A stretch of 64,000 nt of DNA from Rufibacter immobilis (GTDB lineage Bacteria; Bacteroidota; Bacteroidia; Cytophagales; Hymenobacteraceae): NCBI RefSeq assembly GCF_003721565.1, contig NZ_RJJE01000001.1:372001-436000 (forward strand), written 5' to 3'. The translations under genes and the position numbers were made by a program. Position 1 is the stretch's first letter. The number at the start of each line of letters is the position of its first letter. The notes under the pieces were generated by a model. That model ran no database searches, was not told the DNA's origin, and saw only the letters and a list, made by a program, of their open reading frames with translations. Of this stretch, positions 60,001 through 64,000 are shown piece by piece.

Positions 60001-62295
60001 TTACTGAATGGCTATTTTAGTCATGCAGGTCTGCGCTCCATCTGCGGAAGAAGCCATGACCAGATACACGCCGGGCTTCGCTTTACGGCCGCTGTAATCA
60101 CGTCCGTTCCAGGCAAAAGTGCCGCCGGTTGCTTTTCCCTCAAACACCAGCAGTCCTGCTGCATCTGTAATCTTCACCCAGCCGTTGTCTGGCACTCCCG
60201 CAATGCCAATGGTACCGGTAAAACCCGCGCGCACTGGGTTTGGAAATACCTTCAAGCAACCTTTATTTACTTTCTCTGTACGGGTAGCCGTGCCCCTGTA
60301 AATAGCCACTCCTGCCTCAGTACCAATGAGTACTTCACCGGTGGCATGGTTAATGGAAATATCCCTGATTTTGTCTGAGGGAAGAGGGCTATTCTTAGTG
60401 GTGAAATGATGCATCATCTCTTCGCCGGTTTCATTGAATAGCCAGAGGCCGGTATCAGTCCCAATCCATTTCCGGTTACCGCCGTCTATGGCAATACTTC
60501 TGATCACCTGCCCTTGCAGCAAGGGGCGCCGTTCATAGATGGGTAAATATGCTCCTGCGTAAGAAGACGTGAAGATATCTGGTGAGCTGGTAAATACGGC
60601 AACACCGTTATTGGTTCCTGCCCATACCTCGCCCTGCAAATCTACGGCCAGACTGAACACCTGAATGCCGGGCAACCCGCCCTGTCCTGCCCCTCCAAGA
60701 TGCACATACGCAGAGGTCACATCATCATACACAATCAGGCCAGCGTCGCGGCCGTTGGTGCTAATGGTCACCCATTTATAGCCATTGCCATCCACAATTA
60801 CCTTATCTACCCCGCTCCCTAACCCGTAACCGGTAAATGGGTGTGATTTCCAGGTACCGTCTGGTTTCAACTCAAACAAACCCGGGGCATTGGCAATTTG
60901 ATTTCTGTTGGCTACCCACAGGCTGCCTGCTGCGTCTGTTGCCAAGCCTGTAACCCTTATATAAGACCTGTCATTGGCGTCAATAGCGCTCAACAGCGGG
61001 CTGTTGGTGTTGTTGTAGAGCTTCACATCGTTCAGTCCGTTCCACTCAAGAAGCCCTGCTCCATAGCTGGCGATGTAGAATTTACCTGTTACTACATTAC
61101 GATGCGCCATCACCAAGTCACGGGCATGGGATGGGAACTGACCTCCACTGGCAAAGTTATAGCTCACCCACTGCCCGTTCTGGTACTGGTAGAATCCTGC
61201 GCCCGATCCTTGCTGTAGGTACGCTTGGTTGTATCCGCCCCCAAGCACCGTAAACAATCCGGGTTCTGCATACACACTAAACACATCAACATTGGCGGGA
61301 CCATTAGGCACGTAACTTCTCACTCCTGTACCGGAAACATATACCAGTCCCCGGTCATAACTGGCCGCCCAGACACCCCCACTTCTGGCAGGGAGCGCCA
61401 TACGCACGTTTGAGAGCACAGGATCTGTGTACTGAGCTACTTGACCTGTCCCTGACACCTCCAGCACTTGGGCTGTCCCAGATACCGTTAGCCTTTTCCC
61501 GTTGCTCTGTAATGAGCTGAATTGATTATCTGAAGTAGAGAAAGCGGTTTTTGACCAAGAAGCCCCATTGAAACGGTACAACCCATTTCCGTTCACACCC
61601 ACATATATTCCTCCGGCAAAAGCGGCTATGGTTTTAATGGTTTCAGCCCCGGCCGCGGGTAGACCCTGAGAGCTGCCAAACCGTTTCCAGCTTCTAAAGT
61701 CCAGCAGATTAGTACTGTTGAGAGAGGCAGCCATTACTCCTCCGGAGGAAGCAATGTAAAGACTGTCGTTTAAAACGGTAGAGGCATAGACCTGCACCAC
61801 TTCGCCCTGCGCCCCAAGGTTGCTGTAGGTGTCTTTTATCTCCAGCTTCACCAGATCCACCACCACCAATCCGAAGGAGGTGGCCACGTAAGCTTTCTTA
61901 TTATGTGTATAGAGATGATGGATTACCTTAGCGCCCGCCATGGGCTTACGGAGAAGTTCGGTTAGGTTATTTACCTTCCCATTGGAAACGAGATCTAAGT
62001 TGGTGTTCTCATACGCCACTAGCAGTGTTGCCGTCACGGTATCATACGCCAATGTACTTATGTTCACATCACTGAAGCCATCTGTACGGGAAAGGGTCTG
62101 GAGCGTGTTCTCGTCTTTGATTAACCTGAAGAAGCCATCCTCTGTGGCGCAGTAAACCGAGGAAGGTGTTTCAGCCACGGCTTTGGCACGATGATTAGGC
62201 ACATGGATCTGCCATGTGCCAATAGGGAGACTGCTGGTTTGCGCACCGGCTGCTACAGCCGCCAATAAGGCCATCCAAAGCATGCTCCATTTCAT
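60001..62295 (-). CDS. porZ: T9SS component PorZ (beta-propeller surface protein)
   Basis: 764 residues from the ATG at 62295. MKWSMLWMALLAAVAAGAQ is a good signal, and the ATG at 62313 adds only MVPSGL. The N-terminal propeller begins IGTWQIHVPNHRAKAVAETPSSVYCATEDGFFRL, the pattern typical of PorZ. Two propeller domains follow (KVIHHLYTHNKKAYVATSFGLVVVDL; GVDKVIVDGNGYKWVTISTNG), and the end is a T9SS type A sorting domain (VFPNPVRAGFTGTIGIAGVP ... GVYLVMASSADGAQTCMTKIAIQ). PorZ helps the T9SS attachment complex join A-LPS to cargo. The recO-porZ order is conserved. Other T9SS genes are not in this window. Confidence 0.9.
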   Translation of the reverse strand: MKWSMLWMALLAAVAAGAQTSSLPIGTWQIHVPNHRAKAVAETPSSVYCATEDGFFRLIKDENTLQTLSRTDGFSDVNISTLAYDTVTATLLVAYENTNLDLVSNGKVNNLTELLRKPMAGAKVIHHLYTHNKKAYVATSFGLVVVDLVKLEIKDTYSNLGAQGEVVQVYASTVLNDSLYIASSGGVMAASLNSTNLLDFRSWKRFGSSQGLPAAGAETIKTIAAFAGGIYVGVNGNGLYRFNGASWSKTAFSTSDNQFSSLQSNGKRLTVSGTAQVLEVSGTGQVAQYTDPVLSNVRMALPARSGGVWAASYDRGLVYVSGTGVRSYVPNGPANVDVFSVYAEPGLFTVLGGGYNQAYLQQGSGAGFYQYQNGQWVSYNFASGGQFPSHARDLVMAHRNVVTGKFYIASYGAGLLEWNGLNDVKLYNNTNSPLLSAIDANDRSYIRVTGLATDAAGSLWVANRNQIANAPGLFELKPDGTWKSHPFTGYGLGSGVDKVIVDGNGYKWVTISTNGRDAGLIVYDDVTSAYVHLGGAGQGGLPGIQVFSLAVDLQGEVWAGTNNGVAVFTSSPDIFTSSYAGAYLPIYERRPLLQGQVIRSIAIDGGNRKWIGTDTGLWLFNETGEEMMHHFTTKNSPLPSDKIRDISINHATGEVLIGTEAGVAIYRGTATRTEKVNKGCLKVFPNPVRAGFTGTIGIAGVPDNGWVKITDAAGLLVFEGKATGGTFAWNGRDYSGRKAKPGVYLVMASSADGAQTCMTKIAIQ

Positions 62296-62338
62296 TAAAC
62301 CTGAAGGCACCATACGTAAAGTTACACAGGATTCAAGA

Positions 62339-62376
62339 CGTTTAGAGCCTGTTTTTCCGAAATTTGGGCTAAAACA
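62339..62376. repeat. Dispersed hairpin repeat, asymmetric copy
   Basis: CGTTTAGAGCCTGTTTTTCC GAAATTTGGGCTAAAAC. The AAATTTGGG arm variant is like that at 32316. It lies about 50 bases past the prenyltransferase stop. Confidence 0.7.
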
Positions 62377-62427
62377 CAGCAGTTATCTCCTTTGCCGGAA
62401 ACTCAGAACACCTCGTTTCGGCAAAGC

Positions 62428-63276
62428 TTAATGCAGCACGAGCATAGAACAGATGCCCGTGAGCATGATGACCTTACAAAGCCAGCTAAGATGGGTGAAC
62501 TCTCTTTTCCTGTCGGCGAAGAAGAGTTGCCGTACCAGCACCAGCGTAGGCAGCACCACGCCCACAAAGAGATACCAGACAAACTGCGGTTCATGCTGGC
62601 GCTCCAGCATCACAAAGCCCGTAAAAACCAGGAACAGCGCCAGCAGCAGATAGAGCACCCATTTGGTTTTAGGAATGCCTGCCACAATGGGCAAGGTTCG
62701 GCACTGGAAAGAGGCATCGCCGCGCACATCTTCCATGTCTTTGATGATCTCGCGCACCAGTGAAATGAGAAACGCGAACATACCATAGGCCCAGGCCGCT
62801 TTAGATGGCTGCCCCGCCTGTAACGGCACCACCAGCACCATGGCCGCCGAGAGCAGGGCAATGGTCACATTCCCTATCAGAGGGCGCTTCTTGAACTGGG
62901 CAGAATACCCCCACAGCAGCAACGCCACCCCCAGCAGCACTAACGCAATGCGCCAGCCCAGCAGCAAGCCTAACACCACACCGGTGGCAGAGAGGTAGAG
63001 ATGGATCATCATGGCTTTGCGCCGGGTAAGGGTTTTGCCCACCACTACCCGTTCGGGCTTGTTGATGCGGTCAATCTTGAGGTCATAGTAATCATTGATG
63101 ATGTACCCCGCCGCCGCCACGCAGATAGTAGCCAGCAACAGCACCCCAAACGGCCATGACAGTGACTGCGCCAGGGAACGCTCCGGGAACACCAGGAACT
63201 TCCGGACCAGCACCTGCGCCAGCAGCATGATAACTAAATTAGGAACCCTTACCAGGGAGAGAAACTGCTTCACCAC
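62428..63276 (-). CDS. UbiA-family prenyltransferase (geranylgeranylglycerol-phosphate geranylgeranyltransferase-like)
   Basis: 282 residues and about eight TM helices. The two Asp-rich motifs are present: NDYYDLKIDRINKPERVV (residues 61-78, first Asp motif NDxxDxxxD) and DMEDVRGDASFQCRTLPI (second motif). These bind Mg and the isoprenoid diphosphate. The N-terminus and first motif are close to archaeal-type DGGGP synthases, for which reason Bacteroidota copies carry that name, but the physiological role in bacteria (quinone, hopanoid or ether-lipid precursors) is uncertain. The isoprenoid supply would start with Dxs at 49.8 kb. It stands between the porZ and cold-shock genes. Confidence 0.88.
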   Translation of the reverse strand: MVKQFLSLVRVPNLVIMLLAQVLVRKFLVFPERSLAQSLSWPFGVLLLATICVAAAGYIINDYYDLKIDRINKPERVVVGKTLTRRKAMMIHLYLSATGVVLGLLLGWRIALVLLGVALLLWGYSAQFKKRPLIGNVTIALLSAAMVLVVPLQAGQPSKAAWAYGMFAFLISLVREIIKDMEDVRGDASFQCRTLPIVAGIPKTKWVLYLLLALFLVFTGFVMLERQHEPQFVWYLFVGVVLPTLVLVRQLFFADRKREFTHLSWLCKVIMLTGICSMLVLH

Positions 63277-63321
63277 TACACAAAGGAAAGCGGAAGTTAC
63301 GTTTAAATTACCACCTATGAA

Positions 63322-63348
63322 AAAAGCCCCTGGGGTGCAGGGGCTTTT
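63322..63348. terminator. Terminator of the cold-shock protein gene
   Basis: AAAAGCCCCTG-GGGTG-CAGGGGCTTTT, 39 bases past the csp stop on the minus strand. A/T tracts on both sides make it bidirectional. Confidence 0.85.
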
Positions 63349-63386
63349 GAGGGGAATACAAAATGAGTTATGAGAACGTAGAAGTG

Positions 63387-63581
63387 TTAGATCTTCTTAA
63401 CGTTAACGGCATTGATGCCTTTTTTACCTTCTTTGGTGTCGAACTCTACTTTGTCGTGCTGTTGGATCTGGATACCGTTGAGGCCTGTAATGTGTACAAA
63501 GAAATCCTCATTGGTGGCTTCTTCTGTGATAAAGCCGTAGCCTTTGGATTCGTTGAAGAATTTAACAGTTCCTGTTTTCAT
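63387..63581 (-). CDS. Cold-shock domain protein (CspA family)
   Basis: 64 residues, a single OB fold. RNP1 is KGYGFIT and RNP2 is FFVHIT: TGTVKFFNESKGYGFITEEATNEDFFVHITGLNGIQIQQHDKVEFDTKEGKKGINAVNVKKI. It binds single-stranded RNA and DNA as a chaperone. About 110 bases of AT-rich leader separate it from the KdsC-like gene, similar to the long structured leaders known for csp genes; no specific element is visible. There are several paralogues in most Bacteroidota genomes, so I do not give a letter. Confidence 0.95.
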   Translation of the reverse strand: MKTGTVKFFNESKGYGFITEEATNEDFFVHITGLNGIQIQQHDKVEFDTKEGKKGINAVNVKKI

Positions 63582-63692
63582 AAAAATTTAAAAATTGAAA
63601 TAATGAATGATTCTGTAAATATATGATTATTATATAAAATTCAAACTTTATTTACAAAATATTGAAACTAATTAGAAAAGGGCATATTTGGC

Positions 63693-64000
63693 CTACCACT
63701 TCTTCTGCAGTTTCATCACCATTTCAATGAGTTCACGCACGGCTCCCTTGCCGCCTTCCGCTGAGGCCACGTACTGACTGATGTCACAGATATCAATCGC
63801 GGCATCTGCCGGGCACGCTGAAATTCCGCAGTGCTGCATCACTTCCAGGTCAGGCATGTCATCGCCCATGAACACGACGGTGTCTGGGTCAATGCCGTAA
63901 TAGTAGGCGTAATTCTGGAACGTGTCCAGCTTGTTCTCCACCCCCAGGTAAATGTCTTTCACATCCAGAGACTCCAGCCGCTTGCGTACCCCAGGTTCGT
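63693..64000 (-). CDS. 3-deoxy-D-manno-octulosonate 8-phosphate phosphatase (KdsC-like), 5' part missing
   Basis: The C-terminal 102 residues of a HAD-family phosphatase; the frame stays open to the right edge, so the gene starts beyond 64000 (the GTG at 63962 is internal). GDDMPDLEVMQHCG is the HAD motif IV that binds Mg. DVKDIYLGVENKLDTFQNYAYYYGI before it and GGKGAVRELIEMVMKLQKKW after it match KdsC, which makes Kdo from Kdo-8-P for lipopolysaccharide. Catalytic motif I (DxDG) is outside the window. A broad HAD-IIIC enzyme of other specificity is possible, but the GGKGAVRE end is characteristic. Confidence 0.9.
   Translation of the reverse strand, partial: EPGVRKRLESLDVKDIYLGVENKLDTFQNYAYYYGIDPDTVVFMGDDMPDLEVMQHCGISACPADAAIDICDISQYVASAEGGKGAVRELIEMVMKLQKKW

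Overview
The window is about 64 kb of chromosome from a member of the Bacteroidota. Supporting features are a SusC/SusD pair, a type IX secretion system (T9SS) component (PorZ) and T9SS-type C-terminal sorting domains, short MKK-type lipoproteins, the rpsU-xerC-hpf gene order, a Bacteroidota-length MetK, and promoters of the form TTG-N20-TAnnTTTG. The moderate GC content, capsule operon and protein styles suggest Cytophagales, most likely Hymenobacteraceae (Rufibacter/Pontibacter-like). The family and genus placement is inference. I saw no rRNA, tRNA, CRISPR array, prophage or transposase gene.

Layout. 0-3.3 kb: the 3' end of a molybdopterin-binding oxidoreductase gene, a repeat-rich gap with a MITE-like 190-bp element, and uvrB. 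3.5-6.5 kb: small lipoprotein and membrane genes plus an ECF sigma factor overlapping a membrane protein that joins an anti-sigma-like N-terminus to a beta-barrel-like C-terminus. 6.6-15.4 kb: one long minus-strand run, probably an operon, in transcription order wza-like, wzc-like, PHP phosphatase, NAD-dependent epimerase, TPR protein, phosphosulfolactate synthase, DedA protein, aroE. 15.6-18.3 kb, plus strand: acyl-CoA dehydrogenase, rpsU, xerC, hpf. 18.4-24.2 kb: metK, two tandem PAP2 phosphatases, an S9 peptidase. 24.2-31 kb: an AT-rich SusC/SusD/DUF1735 locus bounded by very long perfect palindromes. 31-49.6 kb: mostly surface or secreted proteins (DUF6588-like protein, lamin-tail protein, an 1832-residue glycosidase/phosphoesterase, a lipoprotein, a BNR-repeat protein) with asd, a TSUP transporter, a CheY-like regulator and a hydrolase. 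49.8-64 kb: housekeeping genes: dxs, scpA, a YbhN-like flippase, a DUF1684-TonB fusion, ndk, nrnA, two FKBP isomerases, recO, porZ, a UbiA prenyltransferase, a cold-shock protein and a partial kdsC-like gene.

The most unusual feature is a dispersed family of about 23 short inverted repeats of roughly 40 bp. The core is GCGTTTAG plus a variable stem and a T5/A5 hairpin centre. Most copies sit directly 3' of a gene. Several well-formed copies carry compensatory base-pair changes in the stem. One copy lies inside a reading frame, one supplies a stop codon, and three have locus-specific extended perfect arms. Together with several unrelated perfect palindromes of 20-39 bp arms, this suggests a genome that builds or maintains long hairpin terminators by an unusual route.
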